The position numbers and the translations under genes are program-made. The notes below the pieces were generated by a model, which saw only the letters and a list, made by a program, of their open reading frames with translations, ran no database searches and was not told where the DNA came from. A stretch of DNA of 64,000 nt, from NCBI RefSeq assembly GCF_025499605.1, contig NZ_JAFMVC010000010.1, forward strand, positions 62,001 to 126,000, given 5' to 3'. How positions within the stretch are numbered: position 1 is the stretch's first letter; every line of letters starts with the position of its first letter. Origin of the DNA: Carboxylicivirga litoralis (lineage in GTDB: Bacteria > Bacteroidota > Bacteroidia > Bacteroidales > Marinilabiliaceae). Shown here piece by piece: positions 54,949 to 64,000 of this stretch.

Positions 54949-56583
54949 ATGAATCGAATCTATCTGTTTCTATCCTTATTGCTTGTTTCCTTATTGACAA
55001 CACAAGCCCAGGAAGTTCCTCATCACATAAGCAATGTAGCCATCTATGATTTTATCGATGAGCTGGCCAACAAAGGCATTATCGAACTTAACTCGGCCAT
55101 TAAACCTTACTCGCGATTAACCATCGCCAATGCCCTGCAAAAAGCAAATCATCACCCCTCTTTAAGCAAACGTCAGCAAAAAGAAGTTGAGTTTTACCTC
55201 CGAGATTTCAACAAAGAATTACAACCTGGAAAAGACTTCAACAAGCGCTTTGATGCCTGGTATTATACCGATTCTTTATTTAAACTCACAGTTAATCCCA
55301 TCATAGGCGGACAGTTTTTTAATAATGGTAACGCTACCGAATACCACCGCTGGGGAGGGGCTGAGTTTTATGGCACTATAGGTAAACATGTTGGAGTTTA
55401 TGGAAGTTTACGCGACAATCATGAATCACGCTTTCTGGGTGGCAGCGATTATATCATTAAACGCCCCGGAGCCATTTATAAAGGCGACGGTTTGGCTAAA
55501 GACTATTCTGAAACACGAGGAGGCATTACCTACTCATGGAAATGGGGTAGCATTGGACTACACAAAGATCATGTAGCCTGGGGCAGCGGTTATAGCGAAG
55601 CTGGTATCCTAAGTGGCCGCGCACCATCCTATGGTTATATTTCTTTTAAGATGACGCCAACCAAATGGCTCGAGTTTAACTACATGCACGGTTGGCTGGT
55701 AAGCGAAGTTGTTGACTCGGTTCGCTCTTATCCGGTTTATGGCGATGACCGGCGCATCTATGTCAGTAAATACATTTCGGCCAATATGTTTACCATTAAG
55801 CCAATGAAAAAGCTATATGTTTCATTTGGAAACTCAATTATTTATGCCGATACGGAGTTTAATGCTGCTTTTGCCGTACCATTTCTATTCTATAAATCGT
55901 CTGACCATACCTACAATTCGTGGGATAACTGGGTAGGCCAAAACGCCCAGATGTACCTCGACATTAGCAGCCGCCAAATCAAAAATCTGCATTTATACAC
56001 ATCTGTTTTTATTGACGAAATAGCTTTGGGCAGAATGTTTGACAGCGAACAGCAATCAAATCATGTGGCTTTAAAGCTGGGAGCTAAAGCCAACGACATT
56101 CTTCCTAACACATCCATCACCGTTGAATACACGCGCATCAGACCAATGACGTACCAAAATTTTGTACCGAGCATCACCTATACCAGCAATAGCTTCTTTT
56201 TAGGTAGTTACATGGGCGATAATGCTGAGGAAATATATTTATCGGCTCGGTTTAAGCCTATTCGGGGATTAGATCTGCAAGCCAGTTATACCAAAGTGCG
56301 CAAAGGAAAAGATTATATGCAAATATTAAACGATGGTGAAATCGATTTGCATCCCGAGATAAATCCTGAGCACGAACGCAGAGGCTTACCATTCATCAAC
56401 GAAGAGCGTTATACCAACCAAAGTTTTACATTTAAAGCCTCTTATCAAATTATTAATGATGGCTTTATCTTTATAGAAGCCACTAAAAATGACTTTGGCG
56501 GCCCGGATATGGAGCTATATACAAATCCGTTTTACCTCGAAGGTGATAACATCTTATCCTTCGGTATGAACTTCGGGTTCTGA
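54949..56583 (+). CDS. Wzi-like capsule assembly protein
   Basis: The product has 544 residues with a signal peptide (MNRIYLFLSLLLVSLLTTQA). The helical N-terminal region (ISNVAIYDFIDELANKGIIE, then LTIANALQKANHH) and the barrel (GGITYSWKWGSIGLHKDHVA, SFGNSIIYADTEFNAAFAVP) follow the Wzi-type outer-membrane proteins of Bacteroidota. It ends ILSFGMNFGF, a barrel signal. Wzi proteins bind and organise capsule at the cell surface. It heads a four-gene unit with nucleotide-sugar genes, which supports a surface polysaccharide role. Confidence 0.85.
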   Translation: MNRIYLFLSLLLVSLLTTQAQEVPHHISNVAIYDFIDELANKGIIELNSAIKPYSRLTIANALQKANHHPSLSKRQQKEVEFYLRDFNKELQPGKDFNKRFDAWYYTDSLFKLTVNPIIGGQFFNNGNATEYHRWGGAEFYGTIGKHVGVYGSLRDNHESRFLGGSDYIIKRPGAIYKGDGLAKDYSETRGGITYSWKWGSIGLHKDHVAWGSGYSEAGILSGRAPSYGYISFKMTPTKWLEFNYMHGWLVSEVVDSVRSYPVYGDDRRIYVSKYISANMFTIKPMKKLYVSFGNSIIYADTEFNAAFAVPFLFYKSSDHTYNSWDNWVGQNAQMYLDISSRQIKNLHLYTSVFIDEIALGRMFDSEQQSNHVALKLGAKANDILPNTSITVEYTRIRPMTYQNFVPSITYTSNSFFLGSYMGDNAEEIYLSARFKPIRGLDLQASYTKVRKGKDYMQILNDGEIDLHPEINPEHERRGLPFINEERYTNQSFTFKASYQIINDGFIFIEATKNDFGGPDMELYTNPFYLEGDNILSFGMNFGF

Positions 56584-56609
56584 TATTTTTCCTAATTTCA
56601 CCACTCGAA

Positions 56610-57743
56610 ATGGACACTATGCAAGAAATAAAAATGGTCGATCTTCAGGCTCAGTACAAGCGACTGCAGCCTGCCATTGACAAGGCTATGGCCGAAGTTA
56701 TTGAACAAACAGCTTTTATCAATGGCTCTGCAGTTAAAACCTTTCAGTCCAACCTGGAAAAATACCTCAAGGTAAAACATGTGATTCCCTGTGCCAACGG
56801 CACCGATGCATTGCAGGTAGCCCTAATGGCACTTGGCCTAAAAGAAGGCGACGAAGTCATAACCTCAACTTTTACTTTTATTGCCACCGTTGAAGTCATT
56901 GCCCTGCTAAAGCTCAAACCTGTTCTGGTTGATGTCGATTTAGACACCTTTATGATGATTCCTGAGCAAGTTGAAGCTGCTATTACAGAACGAACAAAGG
57001 CCATCATTCCGGTACATTTATTTGGTCAGGGAGCCAATATGAATCGTTTGATGCAAATCGCTCAAAAATACCAGCTAAAGGTTATTGAAGACACTGCACA
57101 GGCCATTGGCAGTAATTACCAATATAAAAATCACACTCAGAAGCTGGGTACGATAGGCGACGTTGGTTGCACCTCCTTCTTTCCATCAAAAAATCTGGGC
57201 TGCTTTGGTGATGGGGGTGCCTGTTTCACAAACGACGATGAGCTGGCTGCTCAAATGCGGATGATTGTTAACCATGGCTCGCAAAAAAAGTACTATCACA
57301 AAGTGATTGGTGTTAATTCACGATTAGACACTTTACAAGCAGCTATACTCCATGAAAAACTGAAAGAGTTGGACGACTTTAATAATCGCCGCCGTAAAGC
57401 AGCTGATTTTTACGATGGCGCTTTTAAAGAGCATGAAGCCATTCAAATCCCAACACGAATACAAGAATGTGTACATACCTTTCATCAATATACACTTAGG
57501 GTAAAAAATGGCCAACGTGATGAACTGCAGGCCTATCTGAAAGAAAAAGGAATTCCATCAATGGTGTATTATCCTGTGGCATTGCACCAACAAGAAGCTT
57601 TTGAGCATTTTATGAATAAAACACCTAACTTGCCTAATGCCGAGCAATTATGCAAAGAGGTGTTATCTTTGCCCATGCACACTGAGCTCACCAATGAGCA
57701 ATTAAATTATATTACGGACGCCATCCTGGCATTTTTTGAATAA
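56610..57743 (+). CDS. DegT/DnrJ/EryC1 family sugar aminotransferase
   Basis: The product has 377 residues. The pyridoxal-phosphate lysine is Lys194 in [15 protein letters not shown]. Other motifs are [38 protein letters not shown] and EDTAQAIGS. These enzymes transaminate nucleotide-linked 3- or 4-keto sugars. With the next two genes it resembles the WbpE/WlbC step that makes a 3-amino UDP-sugar acid. The dehydrogenase-like partner WbpB is not in the window. The acetyltransferase gene follows after 5 bases. Confidence 0.92.
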   Translation: MDTMQEIKMVDLQAQYKRLQPAIDKAMAEVIEQTAFINGSAVKTFQSNLEKYLKVKHVIPCANGTDALQVALMALGLKEGDEVITSTFTFIATVEVIALLKLKPVLVDVDLDTFMMIPEQVEAAITERTKAIIPVHLFGQGANMNRLMQIAQKYQLKVIEDTAQAIGSNYQYKNHTQKLGTIGDVGCTSFFPSKNLGCFGDGGACFTNDDELAAQMRMIVNHGSQKKYYHKVIGVNSRLDTLQAAILHEKLKELDDFNNRRRKAADFYDGAFKEHEAIQIPTRIQECVHTFHQYTLRVKNGQRDELQAYLKEKGIPSMVYYPVALHQQEAFEHFMNKTPNLPNAEQLCKEVLSLPMHTELTNEQLNYITDAILAFFE

Positions 57744-57748
57744 GGAAT

Positions 57749-58333
57749 ATGGATGATCAAAACTATTTTGTTCATGAGACAGCAGTTATTGACGACGATT
57801 GCACCATTCATAATGGCGTGAAAATATGGCACTTCTCCCACATCATGTCAGGCTGCGAGATTGGAGAAAACTGTAACCTGGGACAAAACGTCGTTGTGTC
57901 ACCAGACGTCAAACTTGGAAAAAATGTCAAGGTACAAAACAACGTATCCATCTATACAGGCGTTATATGTGAAGATGACGTGTTTCTAGGCCCATCCATG
58001 GTCTTCACCAATGTGGTTAACCCCCGCAGTGCTGTTAATCGTCGTGGACAATACCTGAAAACAGTAGTAAAAAAAGGAGCAACCATCGGTGCCAATGCCA
58101 CTATTGTCTGTGGTCACGACATTGGCGAATATGCTTTTATAGGTGCCGGAGCAGTGGTCACCAAAACAATTCCGGCTTATGCATTGGTAGTAGGCAATCC
58201 ATCAAAGCAAATTGGCTGGATGAGTGAGTATGGTCATCGCCTGGAATTTAATGAAGAAGGACTAGCTATTTGCCCCGAAAGTAAAGCTACGTACAAATTG
58301 CACAACAATACAGTAAAGAAGATCAATGATTAA
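57749..58333 (+). CDS. hexapeptide-repeat sugar N-acetyltransferase (WbpD/WlbB-like)
   Basis: The product has 194 residues. Left-handed beta-helix hexapeptide repeats are seen throughout ([80 protein letters not shown]). It has the features of UDP-3-amino-sugar-uronate N-acetyltransferases. Its place between the aminotransferase and dehydrogenase supports acetylation of a 3-amino UDP-sugar acid. Confidence 0.9.
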   Translation: MDDQNYFVHETAVIDDDCTIHNGVKIWHFSHIMSGCEIGENCNLGQNVVVSPDVKLGKNVKVQNNVSIYTGVICEDDVFLGPSMVFTNVVNPRSAVNRRGQYLKTVVKKGATIGANATIVCGHDIGEYAFIGAGAVVTKTIPAYALVVGNPSKQIGWMSEYGHRLEFNEEGLAICPESKATYKLHNNTVKKIND

Positions 58334-58371
58334 ACAAGAATACAAATCGTCTGGACTATAAAACCTCAACT

Positions 58372-59661
58372 ATGTTACAAGAATTATTAGCTAAAGAAAA
58401 GAAACTATCAGTAATTGGATTGGGTTATGTTGGCTTGCCAATTGCTTTGGAATTTGCCCGCCAAATGTCAGTTATTGGCTTCGACATTAAAGAGGAGCGC
58501 GTTGAATTGATGCGACAAGGGATTGACCCAAGCAACGAGTTGGAAGCTGAGGCATTTGAAGGCTGTGATATTATATACACCAGTAATTCAGCCGATTTAA
58601 AAGAAGCCAACTTTCACGTGGTAGCTGTTCCTACGCCAATTAACAACCATAACTTACCAGATTTAACACCACTTCTTAGTGCAACACGTGCTGTTGGTAA
58701 AATTCTGAAGAAAGGTGATTATGTTGTTTTTGAATCTACCGTTTATCCGGGTTGTACTGAAGATGATTGCGTACCAATCTTAGAACAGGAATCTGGCTTA
58801 AAATTAAACGAGGATTTTAAAGTTGGCTTTAGCCCTGAACGAATTAACCCGGGGGATAAAGAACATACACTGACAAAAATATTAAAGATTGTATCGGGTA
58901 GCGATGAAGAATCAGCGAGGGTGATTGAAGAAGTATACGCCAGTATTATCACCGCCGGTATTCATAAAGCCAGTTCTATAAAAGTAGCCGAGGCTGCCAA
59001 AATTATTGAAAATACACAGCGCGATGTGAATATTGCCCTCATGAATGAGCTGTCATTAATTTTCGATCGCATGGATATCAATACTTTTGAAGTGTTGGAA
59101 GCAGCAGGTACCAAGTGGAATTTCCTACGATTCTTCCCAGGATTGGTTGGAGGTCACTGCATAGGTGTTGACCCTTATTACCTAACCTATAAAGCCAACG
59201 AGTTAGGTTATCATTCAAAAATTATCACGGGCGGTCGTTTCATTAATGATTCCATGGGTGGCTATGTAGCCAAAACCGTTGTGAAAAAGATGATTTCGAA
59301 TGGTAATAAAATCAACGGAGCTAAGGTGTTGATAATGGGTGCAACGTTCAAAGAAAATGTGAGTGACATCCGTAATTCGAAAGTAGCCGATGTAGTTAAC
59401 GAACTTAAATCCTTTAGCATTGATGTTGACGTGGTCGATCCACACGCCTCATCCGATGAATTATTACATGAATATGGCTACGGTTTAATTGAAAGCATCA
59501 AGGATAAATACAATGCAGTAATTGTTGCTGTAAACCACGATGACTATGCGAAACTCGATGAGGAATACTTTAAATCAATTTTAGTTGATGAAGGTGTTTT
59601 TGTTGATGTAAAAGGCATCTTCAGAGATAGAATAAAAGACTTAACCTACTGGAGTTTATAA
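58372..59661 (+). CDS. UDP-N-acetylhexosamine 6-dehydrogenase (TviB/WbpO-like)
   Basis: The product has 429 residues. The nucleotide-binding fold opens with VIGLGYVGLPIALEFA (about 14-29), the centre has IENTQRDVNIALMNELSLIF and the catalytic cysteine is Cys263 in GGHCIGVDPYYL. The dehydrogenase oxidises the C6 alcohol of UDP-N-acetylhexosamine to the uronic acid with two NAD. The AAGTKWNFLRFFPGLVGGHC segment is typical of the TviB/WbpO/WbpA type. A convergent gene and a strong terminator follow. Confidence 0.93.
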   Translation: MLQELLAKEKKLSVIGLGYVGLPIALEFARQMSVIGFDIKEERVELMRQGIDPSNELEAEAFEGCDIIYTSNSADLKEANFHVVAVPTPINNHNLPDLTPLLSATRAVGKILKKGDYVVFESTVYPGCTEDDCVPILEQESGLKLNEDFKVGFSPERINPGDKEHTLTKILKIVSGSDEESARVIEEVYASIITAGIHKASSIKVAEAAKIIENTQRDVNIALMNELSLIFDRMDINTFEVLEAAGTKWNFLRFFPGLVGGHCIGVDPYYLTYKANELGYHSKIITGGRFINDSMGGYVAKTVVKKMISNGNKINGAKVLIMGATFKENVSDIRNSKVADVVNELKSFSIDVDVVDPHASSDELLHEYGYGLIESIKDKYNAVIVAVNHDDYAKLDEEYFKSILVDEGVFVDVKGIFRDRIKDLTYWSL

Positions 59662-59683
59662 GCAAGCACAAATGTTAAAGCAC

Positions 59684-59724
59684 AAAAAAACGGTGTATCT
59701 GAAATATTGGATACACCGTTTATT
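59684..59724. terminator. bidirectional terminator between convergent genes
   Basis: AAACGGTGTATC (59688-59699) and GATACACCGTTT (59710-59721) form a perfect 12-bp stem with a 10-base loop, flanked by A and T runs on both sides. Confidence 0.85.
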
Positions 59725-59766
59725 CGTTCTGTAAACCGCTGTTGGTCTACCTGGTCACATTCATCA

Positions 59767-60375
59767 TTACTTATCAAATTCATAGTTGTACTCTTTACCG
59801 CCTGAAACTAATGATACTTTATACTCTCCTGCTGGCAGGTTAGTTAAATCAAACATGCCCGAGTAAGTACTCTCTGTAGGTAGGTTTGAATTATAAATCT
59901 CCGTTCCAAACTTGTCATCAATACTAATGCTCAATGCTGCATTATCAAAGTTCATGTGACTCACAAATAGTTTATCTTCTGCCACTCTGAAAAATGCTCT
60001 CAACATTTCACTTTTTTCATCTGCACTATCAATCTTAACCAATTCGTTATTTTTAATGGTGAAGTTCTCACTAGACGTTTCACTTTTGCTGGTTAATTCA
60101 ATAGTATATTCTCCATCTTCCAATGAAGTAAGGTCAAACAATTTCTGAAACGAAGCAGCTCCGCTAATACGTGAACTTGTGTAAAGTTCTGAACCCTCAT
60201 TGTCAAAAATTCTTACTCGATAGTTATCCGCTGCATCGTAACGAGCCGTAATAACCGCATAGTCGGTTTTTAAATACGAGTTGATAAAGATTTTGCCTTT
60301 TGCAAAAGTTCCAGCGGGCAATAACGCCAATAAAGCGATTGGCAACATCCTCCTAAATACATTTACTTTTTTCAT
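59767..60375 (-). CDS. secreted protein with two tandem beta-sandwich repeats
   Basis: The product has 202 residues with a signal peptide (about 1-25, ending ALLPAGTFA). Two similar modules follow: YRVRIFDNEGSELYTSSRIS leading to FDLTSLEDGEYTIELTSKSE, and ALSISIDDKFGTEIYNSNLP leading to FDLTNLPAGEYKVSLVSGGK. The shape resembles DUF3244/secretion-associated beta-sandwich folds in Bacteroidota, but identity is not certain. A -7 box TACTTTTG (60445-60438) and a leader hairpin precede it. The function is unknown. Confidence 0.8.
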   Translation of the reverse strand: MKKVNVFRRMLPIALLALLPAGTFAKGKIFINSYLKTDYAVITARYDAADNYRVRIFDNEGSELYTSSRISGAASFQKLFDLTSLEDGEYTIELTSKSETSSENFTIKNNELVKIDSADEKSEMLRAFFRVAEDKLFVSHMNFDNAALSISIDDKFGTEIYNSNLPTESTYSGMFDLTNLPAGEYKVSLVSGGKEYNYEFDK

Positions 60376-60898
60376 AGTAAAACAGTTTAAATTGTTAATA
60401 ATTTGTTTTCACCCCCTTTTTGTAATGGGGTACGATACAAAAGTAGAATGTTTTTTTTAATCAATTGTAAAAATTAAGGGGTAATTTTGTTAAAAAATCG
60501 AAATAATCATTTTTGAAGGAGATTTTTAGGGGGGCAAACTAAAAAAATTGATATTTTGATGAATTTCAACTCAAAATACAGGGGGTCAGGAAAAATATTT
60601 TAATTTTTAGGCCAAAACTGACTGAAAAGAAGACAATTCAGACCTCAAAGTCATTTTTTATGATTTAGACACATTTGCAAAAGCATTAAAAAAAGTGTCA
60701 AAAAACCATTTGTTCATGAATAAAATGTTAAAAACACATAAATATTGCGTTTATTAATTTCACTTTGAAAGTCATTTTCACCTATAAATTACATTTTAAT
60801 AGCTGGCATATATTTCCTTTTCTCACTTTTTAGAATTCTTTTCATGTAATAGACGAATGCCATTTCCTTAGAATAGACGATTACCTTATATTAGTAAT
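60376..60898. other. 523-base AT-rich intergenic region
   Basis: No coding frame is supported. The stretch is very AT-rich with many A and T tracts. A 9-base direct repeat AATAGACGA occurs twice 24 bases apart (60848-60856 and 60872-60880), close to the downstream gene. It separates two divergent genes, so both promoters should be here. Confidence 0.6.
60438..60445 (-). promoter_or_regulatory. -7 box upstream of the repeat-protein gene
   Basis: TACTTTTG on the minus strand fits TAnnTTTG. A clear -33 TTTG is not found at 19-21 bases. The leader has an ACCCC/GGGGT hairpin (60411-60431). Confidence 0.5.
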
Positions 60899-61324
60899 AT
60901 GGCATATCACAAAGACTATATATTACGTATGATGGAAATGATGGCAGAGATGATTGCTGTTTTTCTGGGATTACTAAAAAAAGGCGATATAAAACAAGCT
61001 GAAAAACGTTTAAACAATGCATATCGGGAATTTTTGAAAGAAGATGCTGCCTTTTTTCATCAACTCCCAATTACTGAGCTCACCACGCAACTGCTGGAAC
61101 AACACAATTACACCCACCAACACTTAAAAGTCCTTTCCGAATTGTTTTATGCTGAAGGAGAGCTTTCGCTAAAAAAAGGTAATACTGACCATGCTAAACA
61201 GGCCTTTGAAAAAGCATTGATCATACGTGAATTTACCGATGCCGAAGCCGCAACTTTCTCATTTTCTGAGCAGCAACGAATGAATCAACTTAAAGCTAAA
61301 ATTACCAACTTAAACTCACTTTAG
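60899..61324 (+). CDS. DUF6483-like helical protein
   Basis: The product has 141 residues, all helical, with no signal or membrane segment. The N-terminus YHKDYILRMMEMMAEMIAVF followed by LLKKGDIKQAEKRLNNAYRE matches the DUF6483 family pattern I know. A tetratricopeptide-like pair of helices (GELSLKKGNTDHAKQAFEKA) ends the protein. It is probably a scaffold protein; partners are unknown. Confidence 0.65.
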   Translation: MAYHKDYILRMMEMMAEMIAVFLGLLKKGDIKQAEKRLNNAYREFLKEDAAFFHQLPITELTTQLLEQHNYTHQHLKVLSELFYAEGELSLKKGNTDHAKQAFEKALIIREFTDAEAATFSFSEQQRMNQLKAKITNLNSL

Positions 61325-61439
61325 CCTTTTATCGTTGAATTTACGTTTTTCATCTTCCTAAATACACCTTTTATCTATACCGAAAAGAAGACATCGTTTT
61401 AATGGGTAAGTTCATGGTTAATAAACTAATACCCACAAA

Positions 61440-62657
61440 ATGAACAGACGTAAATTTATCACCAAAACAGGTCAGTCATTGGCCTTATTAAATATGACTG
61501 GCTTGGTTCAGGCAAGTCCTGACAGTAAAACAATCCACAATGATGTTGCTCCCGAAGAAGTCATTTATCGAACATTGGGTCGCACGGGATTACAAGTGCC
61601 CATTGTGAGCATGGGCGTAATGAACGCCAACATCCCAGGATTAATCGTGCGCTCCTATGATAAAGGCATTCGCCTTTTTGACACAGCCTGGTACTATCAA
61701 AATGGCATGAACGAAAAAATGCTGGGCGAAGCTTTAGATAAACATCAATTACGCGATGATGTTAAGATTGTGACTAAAATTTACCTCAAAGAGACTGAGC
61801 GCGATCTATATCAACCCGAAATTAAACAATTATTTATTGAGCGATTTGAAGAAAGCCTGCGTCGCTTAAAGACCGATTATGTTGATGTTTTAATACACCA
61901 CGCGGTAAGTACAGTTGAGGAACAAAACAATCCATACATACTCGAAGCGATGGAAGAATTAAAGGCAGCAGGAAAGTTTAAGTACAGTGCTACGTCTTTG
62001 CATGGTGATGATGCGGCTTTAATTGACGATGTGAGAGAAAAAGGCTTTTACGATATTATCATGGTCATGTTTAACATTGCTTTTGCCGAAGATAGACGCT
62101 TACAAACTGCTATGGAAAGAGCTGCCGAAGCTGGGCATGGTATCATAGCTATGAAAACACAATGTGGTGGTGGCGGTTATATGTGGTGGGAAAAACATGA
62201 AGATAGCCGACAATCAATTGGTGAACTTAACCACAAAGCTATGCTAAAATGGGTGTTACAACATAAATACATAGCTACTGCCATTCCTGGCTACACAACT
62301 TATGACCAACTGGACGAAAACTTTTCGGTAGCAGGCAATCTCGCGTTCAGTAACGAGGAGAAAAGCTTTTTTAACCGAGCTCAGGTTCAGCTGGCACAAT
62401 CGTTTTGTGTACAATGTGCGAAATGCGTCGATTCATGTCCACATCACAACGACATTCCTACACTGATGCGCACTTATATGTATGCTTACCAATATAACAA
62501 CATGCAACACGCCATGGCCACTGAAAAAGCCATTCCTAAGAACCTGGGACTGATGAATTGTACTACTTGTGATAGTTGCAGTGCCAAATGTAAGCGCTCG
62601 GTAAACCTGGCACAACGTATCGAAGCATTAAAAGAACTTAATTTTCAGCACTCCTAA
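61440..62657 (+). CDS. aldo/keto reductase with twin-arginine signal and C-terminal 4Fe-4S domain
   Basis: The product has 405 residues. The N-terminus MNRRKFITKTGQSLALLNMT resembles a twin-arginine signal. An aldo/keto reductase barrel follows (TLGRTGLQVPIVSMGVMNAN, FDTAWYYQNGMNEKMLGEAL, DYVDVLIHHAVS). The C-terminus has two cysteine clusters (CVQCAKCVDSCPHH and CTTCDSCSAKCKR), the ferredoxin type. Such enzymes are likely exported oxidoreductases; substrate and electron partner are unknown. The DUF6599-like gene follows after 2 bases, so they probably act together. Confidence 0.9.
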   Translation: MNRRKFITKTGQSLALLNMTGLVQASPDSKTIHNDVAPEEVIYRTLGRTGLQVPIVSMGVMNANIPGLIVRSYDKGIRLFDTAWYYQNGMNEKMLGEALDKHQLRDDVKIVTKIYLKETERDLYQPEIKQLFIERFEESLRRLKTDYVDVLIHHAVSTVEEQNNPYILEAMEELKAAGKFKYSATSLHGDDAALIDDVREKGFYDIIMVMFNIAFAEDRRLQTAMERAAEAGHGIIAMKTQCGGGGYMWWEKHEDSRQSIGELNHKAMLKWVLQHKYIATAIPGYTTYDQLDENFSVAGNLAFSNEEKSFFNRAQVQLAQSFCVQCAKCVDSCPHHNDIPTLMRTYMYAYQYNNMQHAMATEKAIPKNLGLMNCTTCDSCSAKCKRSVNLAQRIEALKELNFQHS

Positions 62658-62659
62658 TA

Positions 62660-63520
62660 TTGAATAATATGAAACCAATTATGATACTTTTATTCTTCAC
62701 CATATTACACGGCTTATCAGCTTCCGAGCCTTTTAAGCAATTTCCTGAAATTGAACACTGGCAACTGGGTGAGATTGATCATTACACACCAAACACCTTA
62801 TACAATGCTATCAATGGCGGTTCAGAGCTATACCTGAAATTCAATTTCAAAGGCATGACAACCGTCGATTATCAGCATAATAGCAATTACATAACAGTAG
62901 AGCTATACAAACACGCCTCGCCCATCGATGCTTTTGGCATTTACAGCATGGAGCGCCCACAGGATGATAAATATTTTAATATCGGTGTTCAGGGATTTGG
63001 AGAAGATGACTATATCTACTTCTTGGCTGGACAATATTATATTAAGGTAAGAGCTTTAAAAGTAAGCAATGAGAGTAAGAAAGCGATGAAATCAATTGCC
63101 CAAAAGTTAAGTGAACAATTAAATAACAACACTGTCTACCCTTGCGAATTTAACAGTTTTCCAGAATCTTACCGGGTCCCATTTAGTGATAAATACATAA
63201 AAGAAAGCATTTTGGGTTATGAGTTCCTGAAACATTCTTACGAAGTAAAATATTCAAATGCAGATAGTGAATACACCTTGTTTGTTTTAAAAGGAGATAA
63301 TGACACAGATGCAAAAAATATGCTCAGCGAATATATGACTGAAACAAATTCTGAAGCTCCAATTAAAGACAATACATACTATGTACTGGCCGATAGATAT
63401 ACCGGAAACATTGGCATTATAAAGGCTGGTCAATACTTAATCTGCTCACGAGGAACCATTTCGAAAGAAATAAGTCAACAACAATTAGAGCATATAGCAA
63501 AACAACTAAAGCAACTTTAA
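62660..63520 (+). CDS. DUF6599-like secreted protein
   Basis: The product has 286 residues with a short signal peptide (MILLFFTILHGLSAS). The core EIDHYTPNTLYNAINGGSEL, YLKFNFKGMTTVDYQ and DAFGIYSMERPQDDKYFNIG match the DUF6599 pattern as I remember it (GG-x-ELY, then DAFGI-SMER). Its role is unknown. The stop codon of the oxidoreductase gene is 2 bases upstream, so it belongs to the same operon. A strong terminator follows. Confidence 0.7.
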   Translation: MNNMKPIMILLFFTILHGLSASEPFKQFPEIEHWQLGEIDHYTPNTLYNAINGGSELYLKFNFKGMTTVDYQHNSNYITVELYKHASPIDAFGIYSMERPQDDKYFNIGVQGFGEDDYIYFLAGQYYIKVRALKVSNESKKAMKSIAQKLSEQLNNNTVYPCEFNSFPESYRVPFSDKYIKESILGYEFLKHSYEVKYSNADSEYTLFVLKGDNDTDAKNMLSEYMTETNSEAPIKDNTYYVLADRYTGNIGIIKAGQYLICSRGTISKEISQQQLEHIAKQLKQL

Positions 63521-63547
63521 CAAAGTTGTAAACGTGGGTTTTTAGGT

Positions 63548-63576
63548 AGAGGAGCTTTCAGGCTCCTCTTTTTTTG
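63548..63576 (+). terminator. terminator after the DUF6599-like gene
   Basis: AGAGGAGC and GCTCCTCT pair perfectly around a 6-base loop and lead into a run of T. Confidence 0.88.
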
Positions 63577-63606
63577 CTATTTTAGACTTTCATCATACAA
63601 GAAACA

Positions 63607-64000
63607 ATGCTTAAAGACCAAACACTACTGGAAATTGAAGAGTGGGCACAACAAAAATTGAGTGAATGCGAAGCTGGTCACGACTGGTGGCATATCATTC
63701 GTGTACGCAACAATGCTAAACTTATACATAAAAAAGAAGGTGGCGATTGGAATGCTATCCTATTAGCCGTTATTCTGCACGACATTGCCGACACTAAATT
63801 TTTTGACGAAGTGGAAGCACTGATGCTCATCGAACAAAAACTAAATGAAAAAGCTATTGAGCAAAACACCATTGATCATGTCATTAAGATTATTCAAAAT
63901 CTATCGTTTTCAAAACAATGGTCAGACAGCACTTTTTCATCACTTGAATTACAAATAGTGCAAGATGCCGATAGGTTAGACGCAATGGGTGCCATTGGCA
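63607..64000 (+). CDS. HD-domain phosphohydrolase, 3' end cut by window edge
   Basis: The visible 131 residues start at ATG 63607 and run to the window end without a stop. HDWWHIIRVRNNAKLI holds the first histidine-type metal ligands, LLAVILHDIADTKF holds the HD pair, and VQDADRLDAMGAIG holds the last Asp. This is the order of the HD superfamily in the YedJ-like group, hydrolases of phosphorylated compounds. It is probably cytoplasmic. The end is missing, so the exact subfamily cannot be fixed. Confidence 0.88.
   Translation, partial: MLKDQTLLEIEEWAQQKLSECEAGHDWWHIIRVRNNAKLIHKKEGGDWNAILLAVILHDIADTKFFDEVEALMLIEQKLNEKAIEQNTIDHVIKIIQNLSFSKQWSDSTFSSLELQIVQDADRLDAMGAIG

Overview
The window looks like chromosomal DNA of a marine or anaerobic Bacteroidota (Bacteroidetes) bacterium, probably near the Marinilabiliales/Bacteroidales. 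Evidence: a SusC/SusD pair with glycoside hydrolases, a SusR-like (DUF6377-type) regulator, Bacteroidota-only families (DUF3667, DUF4421, DUF6599-type), promoters of the form TTTG-N18..21-TAnnTTTG, low GC, and FtsX-type permease arrays. Two methyl-accepting chemotaxis proteins point to a chemotactic member. No rRNA, phage, IS element or CRISPR array was seen.

Layout. 1-3376 (+): end of a chemotaxis receptor, an outer-membrane porin-like protein, a small membrane protein and a DUF4268 protein. 3389-5609 (-): FemAB-like protein, radC, and a stable-RNA/ribosomal unit tRNA-Glu, rpsT, tRNA-Glu, tRNA-Glu behind a near-perfect promoter. 5792-7231 (+): metK, preceded by a good match to the SAM-II (metA-type) riboswitch. 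7368-10008 (-): second chemotaxis receptor and a YceI protein. 10324-14019 (+): alpha-mannosidase pair GH92 and GH125, facing a TonB-dependent receptor (14098-16428, -). 16590-21611: DUF748, DUF3667 (interrupted by an in-frame TAA), DUF4421, an SSB and a zinc-ribbon protein.

21666-40490 is one large export locus: a serine hydrolase, two ABC ATPases, five separate MacB/FtsX-type permeases of about 770 residues and one membrane-fusion protein on the minus strand, divergent from a sigma-54 response regulator and its histidine kinase. A good sigma-54 promoter lies just upstream of the fusion-protein gene, so regulator and target operon can be linked from sequence alone.

40637-54100: tRNA-Trp and tRNA-Ser, then a polysaccharide utilisation locus (GH97, GH71/99-like, SusD, SusC, two secreted accessory proteins). 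Its DUF6377/SusR-like regulator is cut by an in-frame TAA. A GH29 alpha-fucosidase is divergent. 54397-59661 (+): zinc-ribbon protein, then a Wzi-like protein with three nucleotide-sugar genes (aminotransferase, acetyltransferase, dehydrogenase) for a surface polysaccharide. 59767-64000: a secreted repeat protein, a long AT-rich gap, a DUF6483-like protein, a ferredoxin-fused aldo/keto reductase with a DUF6599-like partner, and the start of an HD-domain hydrolase.

The most notable observations are the SAM-II aptamer with a competing alternative stem, the sigma-54-driven five-permease exporter, and two otherwise intact genes each broken by one in-frame TAA. All family names come from reading the sequence; no search was run.
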